The notes under the pieces were generated by a model. The model saw nothing but the letters and a program-made list of their open reading frames with translations. It did no database searches and was not told where the DNA came from. From Cyanophora paradoxa (taxonomy: Eukaryota; Glaucocystophyceae; Cyanophorales; Cyanophoraceae): a stretch of 64,000 bases of DNA. Position 1 is the stretch's first letter. Each line of letters starts with the position of its first letter. Below are positions 30,176 through 41,658 of the stretch, piece by piece. Position numbers and translations under genes: made by a program. The DNA is taken from positions 1-64,000 of the forward strand of contig QPMI01000593.1 in the NCBI GenBank assembly GCA_004431415.1, given 5' to 3'.

Positions 30176-32480
30176 TTAAACCTGAAGGCGCCGGCGGATG
30201 AAGAAGGTGCCGGAGCCGTCGACGAGGGCGGCGTCGGAGGCCCAGCTGAACGTCCTGTGCCACTCCTGCGCCCCGACCCGCCCCGGTGAGCGGCCGAGAT
30301 TCAGCGATTTCGAAGGTAATTCTGGCGCGCACGGCGGCGTGCTCCGGGGTCGGCGGCGCGTGCTGCATCGCGAAGCTCGAGAGCACGATCTGCGGGCGCG
30401 GGCGCGCAAAATCAAATTTAAGCCACGGCCTGCTCCCCGAGGCTCTGCTGGGGCGCGCCTCGAAGTCGGAGTTGAAGGCGAGGAAGGCCTGGAGGACGTA
30501 CTGCTCGTTCGTGAAGAAGTGGTCCCGCACCCACCGCTCTGCGCCCCGCCCCGCGGAGTCGGGAGCCGGGCCCGGCCGGGGACGGCAGCGGAGGGCCGAT
30601 GCGCACCGGGGTAGTGGAAGGGCAGGAAGATGTCTGCGCGGGGGCGCCGCGCCGGTCACGGTCACGGCCGCTGGCCCAGCGAGTCGGGCGGGTCGGAGCC
30701 CGCGGGGACGCACCGTGGAAGCCGATGATGACGCCGGGCTTCAGCCGCGGCAGCACGTCGTTCATCAGGTGCCTGCCTCGCCCCGGGCCCGCCCCGCCCC
30801 GGTCAGAGGAGGATTTTCGCGGACGTATTTCGCGCCCTCTAAATTTCGCGCGCCGGACGTCGGAGTCGATGTGGAGGAAGTGGGAGCAGTCGATGAAGAG
30901 GAGGTCGCCCGCCCGCAGGAACTGCCCCGGCCCCCGCCCTCGGGCCCCGCCGGGCGGGGCGGGGCGGGGCGGGGCTGCAGCTGGGCGGGGCGGGGCGGGG
31001 CGGGCGCACGTCGGCGTACTCCTCGGGGGCGACGCGCTGCGCCGGCTTCTTGATGATGCCCGTCAGCCCGGGCAGCTGTGCCGGGCCGGCGTGAGAATTA
31101 ATGTAAATTTCGCGAGCGGCCGGCGTGAAAATTAATGTAAATTGAAAGAGGACGGTGATCATGAATTCGAACGAATTTCGCGCGCCTTCGAGAGGTGGGC
31201 CGCGTTGTGCGGCTGCAAAAAATACCGATCACGTCAGTTCTGCGTATCAAGGCCAGCGCGAAACGCGCGTTTCGCGCCTGGTCCGGGTAGGGCTCGATCG
31301 CGACGAGCTCCGCGGGGGTACCCTCCTTCGCGTTCGCGCCGAGCGCGCCCGCCTCCACCAGCGTTGAGGAGCCCGACCCCACCTGCCGAGACGCACGTCA
31401 GAATTTCCGACAAGATCAAATTAAGCTTTCGCTGGGGCGCGCCTCCATGACGCGGCGGGGCTTGAAGTGGCGGATGACGCAGTGGAGGACGGAGGCGTCG
31501 AGCGGGTTAAAGAAGCCGTTCTTCGCGAAGTACTCGTACGCCTGCCCGCGGCCGGCCGGGCACGCCCCGCTCCGAGATTTAGACCCGGCCGGGCCGGCGG
31601 GGCGGGGCGGGCGGACCTTGCCGGTGCTCTCCCTGGGGAAGGCGTCGTACTCGGCCTTGTAGCGGCGGCACCCCTCCCGCACCAGCTCCAGCTGCGCGGG
31701 GAAAAAGAATTAGTTTCAGGATTTTAGAGCAGGCAGGCCGCGAAATTAAACCTCGAGCCTAATTATATAACAGCAAACGCGCGCGGGGCACCTGCTCGTC
31801 CCAGTGCCAGTTGAGGCCGGGGACGGCCATAGGCTTGCTCCAGCGCGAGGGCCCGATGGTCTTGCCGCCCTCGAAGAGCGACGCCGGCAGGCCCGTGACG
31901 TTGGGGACGGAGGAGTAGTACGAGACGGGCTGCAGGTGCACGCCATGCCGCTCCCAGACGGGGAAGAGGTCGACGCCCTCCGCGAAGGCCGAGAGGAGCG
32001 TCAGCCGGTGGCTCTTCGCGAAGAGCTTCGCGTGCTCCTCCGGCTGCAAAGTTCAATTAGATAAGATTCGCTTAAGACGTTTAAGTCAAGTAGCTCTTAT
32101 AGTATGCACCTGGCCGAGCATGAAATCCACGAACGCCTCCTCGAGCTCGGCGCCCGAGCCCGCGCCGGAGGCCGGCCGCGGCATCCGCACCTGTCCGTGG
32201 TCGTCGTCTGCGCCCCCGGCCGCGCCAGCGACCGCAGCTGTCATGAAAGGCGAGAGCGGGGCTCGCGCGCCGCGCGGGGACGCCGGCGCGCGAGCTCCGA
32301 GCCACTGATCATGATCATGACCGCGCGCGCGCGCGCACCGGCGAAACGCGCGCCGGTTCCCGGGCGCTCGAATGCAGGACGCGCGCGGAGCTCCGCGAAG
32401 ATCGCGCCGACCATGAACCCGGCAAGCACGAGCAGGGCCGAACGCGCAACGCCCGCACTGGGCCCGCGCCCCGCGCCCAT
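30176..32480 (-). CDS. membrane-anchored class I SAM-dependent methyltransferase
   Basis: From ATG 32480 the first exon gives a signal-anchor (ARSALLVLAGFMVGAIFAEL) near the N-terminus and joins in frame (donor CCG|GTGCGC) to AAVAGAAGGADDDHGQ. Later exons read LFAKSHRLTLLSAFAEGVDL, SRWSKPMAVPGLNWHWDEQ, YFAKNGFFNPLDASVLHCVI, then the SAM-binding motif RRVMEVGSGSSTLV with the acidic end VAIEPYPD, LLFIDCSHFLHIDSDV, DVLPRLKPGVIIGFH, DIFLPFHYP, and DHFFTNEQYVLQAFLAFNSD. This order matches Methyltransf_24-like enzymes of bacteria and eukaryotes (the IDSSH and HDIFLPF-type motifs). A type II, lumen-facing position, for example in the Golgi with a glycan or small-molecule substrate, is inference from the anchor. 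The last exons (30176-31041) belong to array unit 4. Confidence 0.7.
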
Positions 32481-33391
32481 GCCGGCGGTTACTCCGGACT
32501 CTCGCTTGCTTGCAAGCGCTCGCTCGCTTGTACGTCGGTTCTCCTGTAGCTGCACGCTAGCGGCGGCGTCTGCGCTGGCGCTGCAACTGCAGCGCGGCGC
32601 AAAAGTGGTTTTCAAATAGAATGACCAGATGAGAGGACGTGCGCGTACTACGGTAGCGAGCTCGAGCCAGCTATAGCTATCTAGAGGAAACACAGAAAGT
32701 GGTTTTTTCGATCGCGATCGCAGTCATGCGAGGCAATCCCGCGGAGCTCTTAGCAAGGCAATCCCGCGCGCCCCCGGGCCCGGACTCCGGGAGCTAGTAG
32801 CGATCGAGCCCTTCCCAAAGTCCCAGGCCCTGCCAGGCTGGCCCGCCCGCCCGCGGCGCGCGGCCCGGCGGCCGGCGCTTCAAGGCTTGGAACAGTTTTT
32901 TCGCAGCCCGGCCCATAACGCAAAATCACCGCGCAAAATCTTCACTGGCTAGCTAGCCGTCCACCGACGGTCGTCTTTAAATTCAGCTATAGCTAGCCTG
33001 CAGAGCACGACGCGCGAAATCCCGCGGGCGCAAAATTCGGCCGCAAAACTACCGGCTGACGGGGGCGGGGCGGGCCCGGGCCGGGGCGGGGCAGGCACCT
33101 GATGAACGACGTGCTGCCGCGGCCGAGGCCCGGCGTCATCGTCGGCTTCCAACCGTGCTAGAAATGAAGCGTTGACTAGAGATTTCGCCAATTCAATTCG
33201 ATTTCTGCGGGATCGCAACTGGCGGGCACTGCTCGCTGCATCGCTTCCTAAAGCGAGCGTAGCGCCAGCGACGAGTTTTGCATTTCAAACTAACCACACG
33301 ACGCGAGACATCCGCGATTCCTCGGGGCGGCAGTCCGCGCGTGGCGGGGCGGGGCGGCCAGGACGCGCGTGGGGGCGGGAGGCCGCGGGCG
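32481..33391. other. intergenic with palindrome-rich DNA
   Basis: Contains (GC)n and GATC-rich stretches and the inverted methyltransferase fragment described separately. No gene is seen. Confidence 0.5.
33094..33151 (+). pseudogene. diverged, inverted methyltransferase exon fragment
   Basis: Plus-strand codons read HLMNDVLPRPRPGVIVGF, matching the HLMNDVLPRLKPGVIIGF exon of the methyltransferase but in the opposite orientation and with several substitutions. It is flanked by short GC-rich sequence that also resembles the copy (GGGCGGGGCGGGCC). An old, broken copy. Confidence 0.7.
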
Positions 33392-35253
33392 CTAATACCT
33401 CCGCCATCCGGTGGAGGAGGACGAGGGCGGCCTGGGTACGTACGTGAACGTGCGGCGGGGGCCGCCGCCGCCGCCGCGCGACATCAGGCGGAAGAGGATG
33501 CCGGCGGCTAGGCCGAAGCCGGCGCCGCCCAGGTGCGCCGCGTGGCCCGCCATGCTGGTCCCGGGGTGCATGGCCCTGCGCGCGCGGCGCTCAGAGAAGA
33601 GGGGCGGGGGCGGGGGGGGGGAGGGGGGGAGGGGGAGGGGAGAGGCGGACCCGCGGAGGTCGTACATCACGAAGAGGGAGCACGCTGCGCGGCGCGGGTC
33701 AGCGGGGAGCGGGCAGGCGGACCCGGGGCGCGAGCCGCAAGGCGGCGGAAGGGCTCGTGGCTACCAATCCAGGCGGGGACGGGGATGAAGATGAGCTGCG
33801 GGGGGGGGGGGGGGGGGGGGGAGCGTGAGAGCGGGGCGGCGGTCGGGTGGCCGGGGTACGGATTCACCATGAAGGTGGCGGTGGGGCAGAGGACGGCGAA
33901 GAAAAGGGACCTGCGCGGAGTCGAGCCGGCGCGACGGAGGCGGGGGTGGGTGGGGGGTACATGGCGTTGATGGCGCCGGAGGCGCCGAGGGCGGGCGCGT
34001 AGGCGTGAGGAAGGCTGAAGGTGCGGCCGGATCGGTTCATTACCTGGGGCGGGGTACGCGCGATCGGGAACGGAGGGTACGGGCGAGGGGAGGGGGTACG
34101 GACGCCGAGCACCTGCCACGCGCAGTGGGCGATCGAGCCGGCGACTGCTCCCCCGATGTAGAGCATCAGGAGGCGCCGCGCGCCCAGGATGGGCGCCAGG
34201 CCTCTCCCGAAGGTGTACAGGGCAAGCATATTCTGAGCGGAGCCAGCGGAGTCGGCGGAGCGGGGTACAAGCCTAGCTTCTTAGCTTCTTAGCTTCTTAG
34301 CTTATTAGCTTATCGTAGCTGCCTTAGCCATATGACGCGCGGGCGCACGAAAGCCATGTGGAGTGGGTGGCGGTGCGCGAAGGCGGCCGTCAGGAGGGTG
34401 TAGATGCGGCCCTCGTAGACCTGGTCGGCAGACACCTGCCGGCCGGGCCGGGGCTGAGCGGCGCGCCGCGAGGGGCCGGGAGAGGCGGGGCGGGGCGGGG
34501 GTACCGAGAAGTGCCGGTACATCGTGTATAGGTCAGGGTACCTGACGCCGGCGTCGGCGTCGGCGGCGGCGGCGCGCGCGAGCGGCCTCGCACCAGGGCT
34601 GCCCTGTGCCCTGCCGCCGGCCTTCTGCTAGCTGAAAGCCCGCGAAAACGACTGCACGGCAGCGTCAGAAAGTATAGTGCGGCAGAACTAGATCTAGAGC
34701 TAGACAGCTGCAGCAGGCCGGGGCAGACTTAGACCCCGCGCCGCCGGCCGCGGGCAGGGAGGCCGAAGCGCTCGGCGTCGGCGCTGGACTGAACGGGGCG
34801 CACGGCAATTGACACCCAGAAGCGCCCAGACGACGCTCTCGGGATGCTCCTCAAAGTAGCTGCGATGCGCGACGCGGTTCGGGTGCCGGTCCGACGGCGG
34901 GAGGGCAAGCGGTACGCGCTGCGTCCACAAGCGCACCTCGGTTCTCTGTATCCGTTGCCGTACGTGTTGTATTCGCGACGACCGCCGTCCGAGCCGCCGT
35001 CGTATCTGCTGGAAGCTCGCAGCGGGCTAATGGCCTTCGCGTGCCGCCAGAGCGCTGCTCGAGACACGAAGGGTCTCGCGCCGGCGGCGACGCTAGCGAG
35101 CTGTGGGCACGCGAAGGCACGCGCGGCCGCGGCTGAGGACAGGCTGAGGGCTGACGGCCACGCCCGCGCCCCGGGGCCGGCGAGAGGAGCAAGTCCCGCC
35201 GGCGCCGCGCTGCACGCGCCGGCGGCTCTCGCGACGGCCCGCAGCGACAGCAT
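33392..35253 (-). CDS. mitochondrial rhomboid protease (PARL-like)
   Basis: From ATG 35253 the N-terminus (MLSLRAVARAAGACSAAPAG) is Arg/Ala-rich and non-acidic, a typical mitochondrial presequence. After an intron, YFEEHPESVVWALLGVN is the first membrane segment. Later exons give YPDLYTMYRHFS, VYEGRIYTLLTAAFAHRHPL, LALYTFGRGLAPILGARRLL, then LGASGAINAM (GxSG catalytic serine, about 33990) and MAGHAAHLGGAGFGLAAG (catalytic His, about 33545), the Ser-His dyad of rhomboid intramembrane serine proteases. Introns use GGTACCC/GGTGCG donors and one contains a long C tract. PARL-type enzymes cleave transmembrane proteins in the inner mitochondrial membrane. The tail RRTFTYVPRPPSSSSTGWRR ends at 33392. 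Confidence 0.8.
34270..34316. repeat. TTAGCTTC microsatellite in a rhomboid intron
   Basis: Five to six copies of CTTAGCTT/TTCTTAGC, degenerating to TTAGCTTA, within an intron. Confidence 0.8.
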
Positions 35254-36223
35254 TTCGGCAGCAGGGGGGCGGAGAACGGGGTACACAGGAGCAGCTCGAA
35301 ACTTAACAAGCGCGGCGCCGAGCGCGTTCAGCTTGTTCAGCGCTTTCGGCCGCGGTGCTCTTAGCGCGTTCATTCATGTTTTTCGGAGCCAGCGGCCGCC
35401 GTGCGATGCCCGTCGAGCGTTGGTCGCTCGCCGGGCATTCGCGAGGCGAAGAAGGACCACGTTCTTCAGGCTGGTAACGCCCATCCAATGGCTAATCGGT
35501 GTCACGAACGTGCACACGCCTGCTCCTCGCCGCGATCGCTGTCGATCGCGCCTTCCGCTCGACGCACTCCGCCTCGACACGCAGATCGGAGCTGCGCGCT
35601 TGTGTCCAGACCATTCAGCTAGCTCGACCCGGCTGCAGAGTTCGTCTTGGATCCTTCCGTCCAAGCGCTTGTCTTTGGATCGCGAAACGTGTCAGCATGG
35701 CAGGTCTTACCTTCTGCGATTCCCTTGCAGATTGTAAGCTGTAGCTCTTCTTTTTATTTCGCTCACTCGCATCATCCGCGTCCCCGGTCTCTTTTTCCTC
35801 CGCGCCCCCATCCGCGTTTCAGTGTTTCCACGGAAGAGTGAAGTAGGAGTGAGGGCCGCCCTGATGGGTGCTTGTACTTCACTTCTTTATGTCTCTTCCA
35901 AGATCAATCCCGAGCTCCCGGCAAGCGTATTGCTCCGCCTTGAGCTTGGGTAGCATATACAAAGAGCAGGCTTGGCCTCTTTAATGGCCGCGCCTGCGTC
36001 ATAATATGCGCACATCTCTTTCTTCTCAGAGTCTAGATCTGTTCCTTTTGACATTTTTCATACTTCGCTATTCTGTAATCTCGTTGTGTTCAGTGAATTG
36101 GTTGTTTTTGCTGCCCCACACCCGCTGGCTCGCCTCCCCGGCCCGGCCCAATTGAATGCGCACAAACGGGATATATACGATTCAATTTGATACAGGGCTC
36201 CCGGATGCCGGATCGGTGGCGGC
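35254..36223. other. intergenic, no gene recognised
   Basis: About 970 bp between the rhomboid start and the CWC15 stop. The stretch 35720-35850 is pyrimidine-rich. No frame shows convincing coding pattern. Confidence 0.5.
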
Positions 36224-37475
36224 TTAGGGGACGTACTTGGCGAGGAAGCGGCGGTGGAAGTCGTTGCGGACGGTGTCGTTGATGAAGCGCTGTTTCTTGG
36301 TCGTCGGCTCCATGCGCGCCTGGTTCTTGAAGACGACGTCCTCGTCCCACCTAGCGGCGCCGTGAGCGGGAGAAGAGAGAGAGAGGGGGCCGGGCCGGGC
36401 GAGGCGGCGGGCGCGGCGCACCGCTTCTTGATTCCGAAGCTGACGGGGGCGTCGTTGAGGGCGCTCTGGAGCAGCGGGTTGCCGGTCATGACGGCCGCCT
36501 CCTTCTCCTTCGCCTCCTTGATCTTCCGCTCCATCTCCTGCGCGGATCGAGCGCCGCGTGAGAACGGCAAGGGACCCCACGGGGCGTGAAGCCCGGACGA
36601 CGAGACGGACCTTCCGTGCTGTTTCCTCTGCGCGCTCGCGTTTTATCCGCTCGAGCTCGCGCAGCAGCTCCGCCTCCTCGTCGTCGTCGTCCGCGTCGTC
36701 CTCCTTGTCGCTGTCGTCCTTGTCGTCCCTGCGACTAGCTCAGGCGCCGGAATGCCGCAGGCCAGACAGCCCCACGTACGCTGGCCGAGTTGGCTCCTCG
36801 TCCTCGTCATCGGCATCTATGTTTCTTGGTTTCGACCCCCCTTCCTTTCCTGCAGGAGGGTTCAGGCGGTCCAACTCGCCTGGAAGCGGGTCGCCGACCT
36901 TCGATGAGAAGGCGCCCTCTTTCACGCTCGCTCTCAATCACTTTCTCAGCTCGTTTCCGATCCTCTGCGGCGAAACAGGCTCAGCGGCAAGAAGAGGCCG
37001 ATGGCAGACGGAAGCGCAGACCCCTCTCGCGCTCCTTCTTCTCGACAGCCTTGCGCTCGCGCTCCTCAAGCTCGGTCCGCAGATCGCGCTCGGAAAGGTC
37101 GCCCTTGGTGTTCTGGCCGGTTTGGCTGTGCATGCGAGCGTACACGAGGCCGCGCGGTCAGGGCGGGGCCAGCCGTGAGGCGATGGCAGGCGAGCGGCGA
37201 CTAAGCACGCACCGAGTCTTGAGCGTCAGATGCCCAGGCTGATCACGCGCGGAAGTTTTCTTCGTGCCGCCATAGAGCTTGTTGGCGCCCTGCGGGGAAA
37301 GCGTGAGCCTTCGGCGGTGCCGCCAAGAAGCTACCGCCTACGACCGCATACCTGGTCTTCGTGCCCGATGGCGCTGTTGAAGGTCCTGCGGGCGACGAGG
37401 TTAGACTTGCGCAAGATAGACGGGAGGAAGGCGATGCGGAGCGTTTCCCACGCACGGCCTGTGAGCTGTCGTCAT
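36224..37475 (-). CDS. CWC15: CWC15 / Cwf15 spliceosome component
   Basis: Reading minus from ATG 37475: MTTAHRP, the family's invariant N-terminus (MTTA-RPT), then GHLTLKT, then NTKGDLSERDLRTELEERER (the conserved 'R-DFR-ELEERER' block), an Asp/Glu stretch (DDKDDSDKEDDADDDDEEAE) followed by LLRELERIKRERAEETARK, the GNPLLQ motif, and the conserved C-terminus WDEDVVFKNQARM ... RFINDTVRNDFHRRFLAKYV before the stop at 36224. The order and motifs match CWC15, a subunit of the Prp19-associated (NTC-related) complex active in the nucleus during splicing catalysis. At least six exons with short introns; the exact exon 2 and 3 limits are less certain because several frames are open there. Confidence 0.85.
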
Positions 37476-37657
37476 CCTGTCCGGCCTTCTTTTGACGAAC
37501 TGGCGGCCTCGGGTCGAGCGACCTCTACCCCCCCGAGTTGCGAAAAAAAGGAGGCAGGACAGCTCTGCCTCAGGGTTGCGGGCACATTGTAGACTCGGGC
37601 GTAGTCGGGCCTGAGGGCCACAGCCCCTAGCTTTCAGGCCTAGCCCACTCCTCGGCG

Positions 37658-40600
37658 ATGGGGACGGCGCGAGGCCCACCCGGCCGGCACACCGAGCCGC
37701 AGCATGCCACCGGAACCAGTCTTTACATCAAGCCTAGCGAGTATCTCGCTAGCACGCGGCTTCTCGTGGCCCCGATCCAGGATGTTGTGGCCTCGGCACC
37801 GGCGGGCTTCGACTTCGGTGGAACCGATCCGCGGGACGTGCGCGGGAGATTCAGACAAGCGCGTTTAGCCGAGTTCGGTCTCCGTGAACCGCGTCCGGAT
37901 CCGATGCAGACCACGCTGAGCGTGCGCGCCGATTTCATGCATGCTCGAAATCCTCGCGCCCAAAAAAGAGCTCGCCGATCGGGCCCTGCGCAGCCGCGAG
38001 GCTCCACGAACCGCATTCCCGCGAAGCCGCTCGACGAGGAGATCAGCGTTCTGAAGACGACGCGCGCCGTCCAGAAAGTGCAACGTGCCCGCATCCGGTG
38101 AGTCTCAGCAGCGAGCACGGGCTCTGGCAGCTCCGCCGCGACGTGACCGCGCCCCCACGAGCAGGCCGTACTACGTGCAAGTGACCGATTTCGACTCTGC
38201 GCTCGTCGGCGGCAAGGCGAGCGGGCCTCGCCGCGCCGCGCCGCCCGTCTGCGCGTGCCTGACTGGGGGCGGCACAGGTCATCCCCGTCCTGCCTCCCCC
38301 CGCGCCTCCCCCGGCCCTGCAGAGCACCGCTTCCCCTCGCACCCGGAACCTGCGGCCGGCGACGCGGCCGCACGGATCGCAGGGGGCGCCCCACCCGCCG
38401 CCGCCCGGGATCCGGACCGGCGGGGCGCGCCCCGCCACCTCGCCCCTCGTCGACGGGCCTCGCTGGATCCCCGCGTACCGCCCCCTGCGCAAGCACGAGC
38501 ACGGTCCGGCGCGCAGCCCAAAGCACTCCCTCCCGCCCCTCGAGCACCCGCCGGCGCCCCCTGCTGGGGCGGCAGCGGAGTCGGCGGCGGCGGCGGCGGG
38601 TGGCCCTCGCCTGCCCACAGTCGCCGAAGAGGCCTCGCCCCAGGCGGCGGCGGCCGCTGGCCCGCCGCCGCCGCCTGCGGAGGAGCCGCCGCGGTGCATG
38701 ACGCCGCCCCTCTGGGACTCGGACGAGGACGACGCGGACGGGCCGCTGGGCCCCGGGGAAGCGGAGGCCGAGGCGGAGGAGGAGGCGCTCCTGGAGGCGG
38801 AGGGCCAGGCGCCGGGGCCCGAGGACCTAGCGACGACGTACATCGCGTTGGACGCGGAGGAGCTCACCGACGAGGACATCCTTCCCCTCAGGCGCGCTCG
38901 ACTTGCTGGCATGCTTAGATCTTCTTCTGACTAGAGCCTGGCGCAGCGAGCGGCGGAGGTGGGCGCTGCACCGGCGGCGCATGCGGAGCCGGCGGCGGCG
39001 GGAGCGGGCGGAGAAGGAGGCCAGGGAGCGCGAGGCGGCCGAGCGGGCGGCCCGGGGCGAGCCCGAGCCCGAGCCCGAGCCCGAGGAGCCCAAGCCTGGG
39101 CCGGCCGGCCTCGCCCAGCCCGAGCCGGAGAAGGAGGAGGAGGCGGAGAAAGGGGCGGAGGAGGAGGAGGGGGAGGGGGCGGGGGGCGCGCGGTGGCCCG
39201 AGATGGTCCTGCGGGCTCCCGTGGACTGCTGGTGCTGCGCCGTCAAGGAGCTCCGCGTGCTCAGCCTCCAGGCCGAGGCGGCGCCGAGGCCCGCCCCGCC
39301 CCAGGAGCCCCCGCACAGGCACCGCAGGCGGCACGGGCGCCGCGGCCGGCGGGGCGTCGCGGCCGCCCCGGGCCCGGGCCCGGGCCCGGGCTGGCCGGCT
39401 CGCTGACGGCCTCCTCGTCGGCCGCGCTGCGGGCGCTGGCGGAGGCGGCCCCCGTGCTGTACCTGAAGAAGCGGCCCCTGACCCTCCTCGGCGACCCCGC
39501 CATCGAGCGCGCCCGCATCCGCGAGCTCGTCCAGAAGGCCCGCCCGCGCCGGCGCCGGCGCCTCCCATCGCTGAGGGCCGTCCGTGCAGGCGCGGCGCGA
39601 GGAGCGGCGGCGGGCGGCGCTGGCGCTGCAGTGCGCGTGGCGGGCGCACGTCGTCAAGCGGCTCGTCGCGGCGGTCCTCCGCCCGCAGCGCGCCGCCACG
39701 CGCATCCAGGCCCGCCCCGGCCCGCGCGCGCGCCCCCGCGGCCCCCGCCAACGCCAACGCATCCGCCCCTCCCTCCTCCCTTCCCCTCAGGCCGCCTTCC
39801 GGATGCACAAGATGCGCACCCGCGTCTTCCCCATCATGCGAGTCCGTGGGCCTCCCGCCCTCTCGCACCCCCGCCTGCCCCTGAACCCGGGCGCCCCCGC
39901 AGCGCGCCTGGCGGGCCATCCGCCGGTCCGCTCCGCCTCGGGCCCCGCTCCGCGCCGTCTCTGAAGGGGGAGGGGGTACAGGATCCAGGTCTTCTGGAGG
40001 GCGCGCACCCTCTTCTGGCAGTCCAGGGCCGCCCGCCGCATCCAGGTGCCCCCCCCCCCCCCCCCCCCTCCGGCCCTCCCCCCCTCCGTGACATCGCGTA
40101 CCCCCCCTCTTCGCCCAGACGGCGTACAAGGCCAAGGTGGCCCGGGAGGAGTTCGAGGACTTCAAGGATAAGCGCAAGAAGGCCGCGACCGAGGCGCGTA
40201 CCCCCCTTCTCTCTCTCCCCCCCTCCCCCGCTAACCTGCCGTTCGCAGATCCAGCGGCACGTACGCGGCCGGCTCACGCGCAAGGCCGTGCGGCTCCAGA
40301 TCAAGAGGGAGACCGAGGCCGTGGTGAAGGCGAGGCGGCCTCCCTGCCGGCCCCCTCCCGTCCTTTCTGACGGGGCGGCGCCGGCGCAGATCCAGAAATT
40401 CATGCGGAAGCGGTGGGCCGCTTGGCTTATCATCTTGCCGCGCGCGCGCGGCGGGCGGCGCGGTCGACTTTGAATTTGATCTCCCCTCTCCCCTCCCCTC
40501 CGGGCAGGTGGGCGGCGCAGGAGATGCTCTGGAAGCTGGAGGATCACCAGCGGGTCCTCCGGGACCAGGCCCTCCGCGTCCGCCCCGCCCCGCCCCCTCT

Positions 40601-41658
40601 CGTCTTTCTTCTTCTTCGGGTTTCTTCTGCCTTCCGGTGACGCCCGCTCCTTGCTCGCTCGCTTCAGCTCGTGGAGAACAACGGGGCCCTTGAGACCGAC
40701 GACGGTGCGCCGCGCTCCCGCGATCTAGAGCGGAGGGCTGGGTCACGGGCTGACGGATTGGGCAGGCGCCTTCATCGTGGCGGACTCGCCCTCGGCGGCG
40801 GCGAGCCTCGCCGAGGCGATGATGCGCGCCTCCGAAGGTCCGATCCGCGGCGCGCGCACCACGGACCCGCGCCGCCCCTCACGCCCCGGAGGACAGCGCG
40901 CGTCGCCTCCATGAGCCAGCCGACCGCCATCGCGACGCACGTGCGGCCCCGCCCCGCCCCACGCCGCCCCGCCCGCGCCGCCGGCGCCGACGCCGCCGGT
41001 AGGAGGCGATCATGAGCCTGGGGTCGATGAGGCCGGAGGGGCCGCTGAAGGACCTGAGCCCGCGGGGCCAGCCGCCCCGCTGGCCATGTCGCCGGAGGAG
41101 CCGCGCAGGCGCTCGCTTCCCCGCGCCGGCCCCAACGCCGGCACTGGCTCCAGCGGGAGCCTGCGCCCGGCGAGCGCCGGCCCCGGGTCGTTCCGCGAGG
41201 CCGCCGAGGCGGCGGCCCTGGCGGAGGAGCTGGGGCTGGACCTGGCCGCCCCGCGCGGCCCCGGCCGCGGCGCCGCCGCCTCGGGCGAGGGGCTGGCCGC
41301 CCGGCTCCAGCCGCAGGACTCGGCGGCCGAGCCCGAGCCCGAGGACCCGGCAGCCGAGGCCGAGGCCGATCGCGGGAGCCCGGCGGCCGAGCCCGAGCCC
41401 GAGAGCCCGGCAGCCGAGCCCGATCGCGGGAGCCCGGCGGCCGAGCCCGAGCCCGAGAGCCCGGCAGCCGAGCCCGATCGCGGGAGCCCGGCGGCCGAGC
41501 CCGATCGCGGGGCGGCCCCCCAAGAAGAGGAAGAAGAAGAAGGAGCCGCGCAATCGATATCGCCGTCGGCGCCCGACGTCGACGAGCAGCCGGCGCCCAG
41601 AGGCGACGTCCTCGGGCTCGAGGACCCCGCCCAGGAGGATGGCGATGCTGCTCCCTGA
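37658..41658 (+). CDS. IQ-motif protein with acidic and repeat-rich regions
   Basis: From ATG 37658 the first exon (YIKPSEYLASTRLLVAPIQD) joins a Pro-rich region (RWIPAYRPLRKHEHGPARSP, about 38470) and an acidic segment (TPPLWDSDEDDADGPLG, 38700). A very charged Arg/Glu coiled-coil follows (38920-39180). Several IQ-like calmodulin-binding motifs are spread over small exons: ALALQCAWRAHVVKRLV (39620), RIQVFWRARTLFWQSRAARR (about 39985-40045), TAYKAKVAREEFEDF (40120) and IQRHVRGRLTRKAVRLQIKR (40247-40310). Later exons include GAFIVADSPSAAASLAEAMM (40765) and a C-terminal region with 18-residue AEPEPESPAAEPDRGSP-type repeats before stop 41658. Calmodulin binding is inferred from the IQ motifs. 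The family is not recognised; ciliary/cytoskeletal proteins and unconventional myosin-like neck regions are possibilities, but there is no motor domain here. Confidence 0.6.
41374..41512 (+). repeat. 54-bp coding minisatellite
   Basis: GGGAGCCCGGCGGCCGAGCC units start at 41374, 41428 and 41482 (54-bp period, 18 codons), encoding Pro-Ala-Ala-Glu-Pro repeats in the IQ-motif protein. The period keeps the frame. Confidence 0.85.

Larger units (their letters stand above)
18841..31041. repeat. four-unit tandem array, 3.27-kb period
   Basis: Matching landmarks recur at 18910, 23177, 26443 and 29707, so the spacings are 4267, 3266 and 3264 bp. Units 2-4 begin at the TTTGCCCCGAATCG motif (22232, 25521, 28786). 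Unit 1 starts abruptly at 18841, lacks the 0.7-kb AT-rich segment, and is separated from unit 2 by 1.7 kb of unique DNA (20534-22231). Unit 4 diverges at 31041, where the genuine upstream exons of the methyltransferase begin. Units differ only by scattered substitutions and small indels, so amplification or homogenisation was recent. Confidence 0.9.

Noticed and set aside
18841-31041. CRISPR array
   Set aside because: The repeat period is 3.27 kb with genes inside; there are no short direct repeats with regular unique spacers anywhere in the window.
38827-40177. Long minus-strand frames opposite the IQ-motif gene
   Set aside because: Arg/Pro-rich antisense shadows; the plus strand holds the IQ motifs with matching splice sites.
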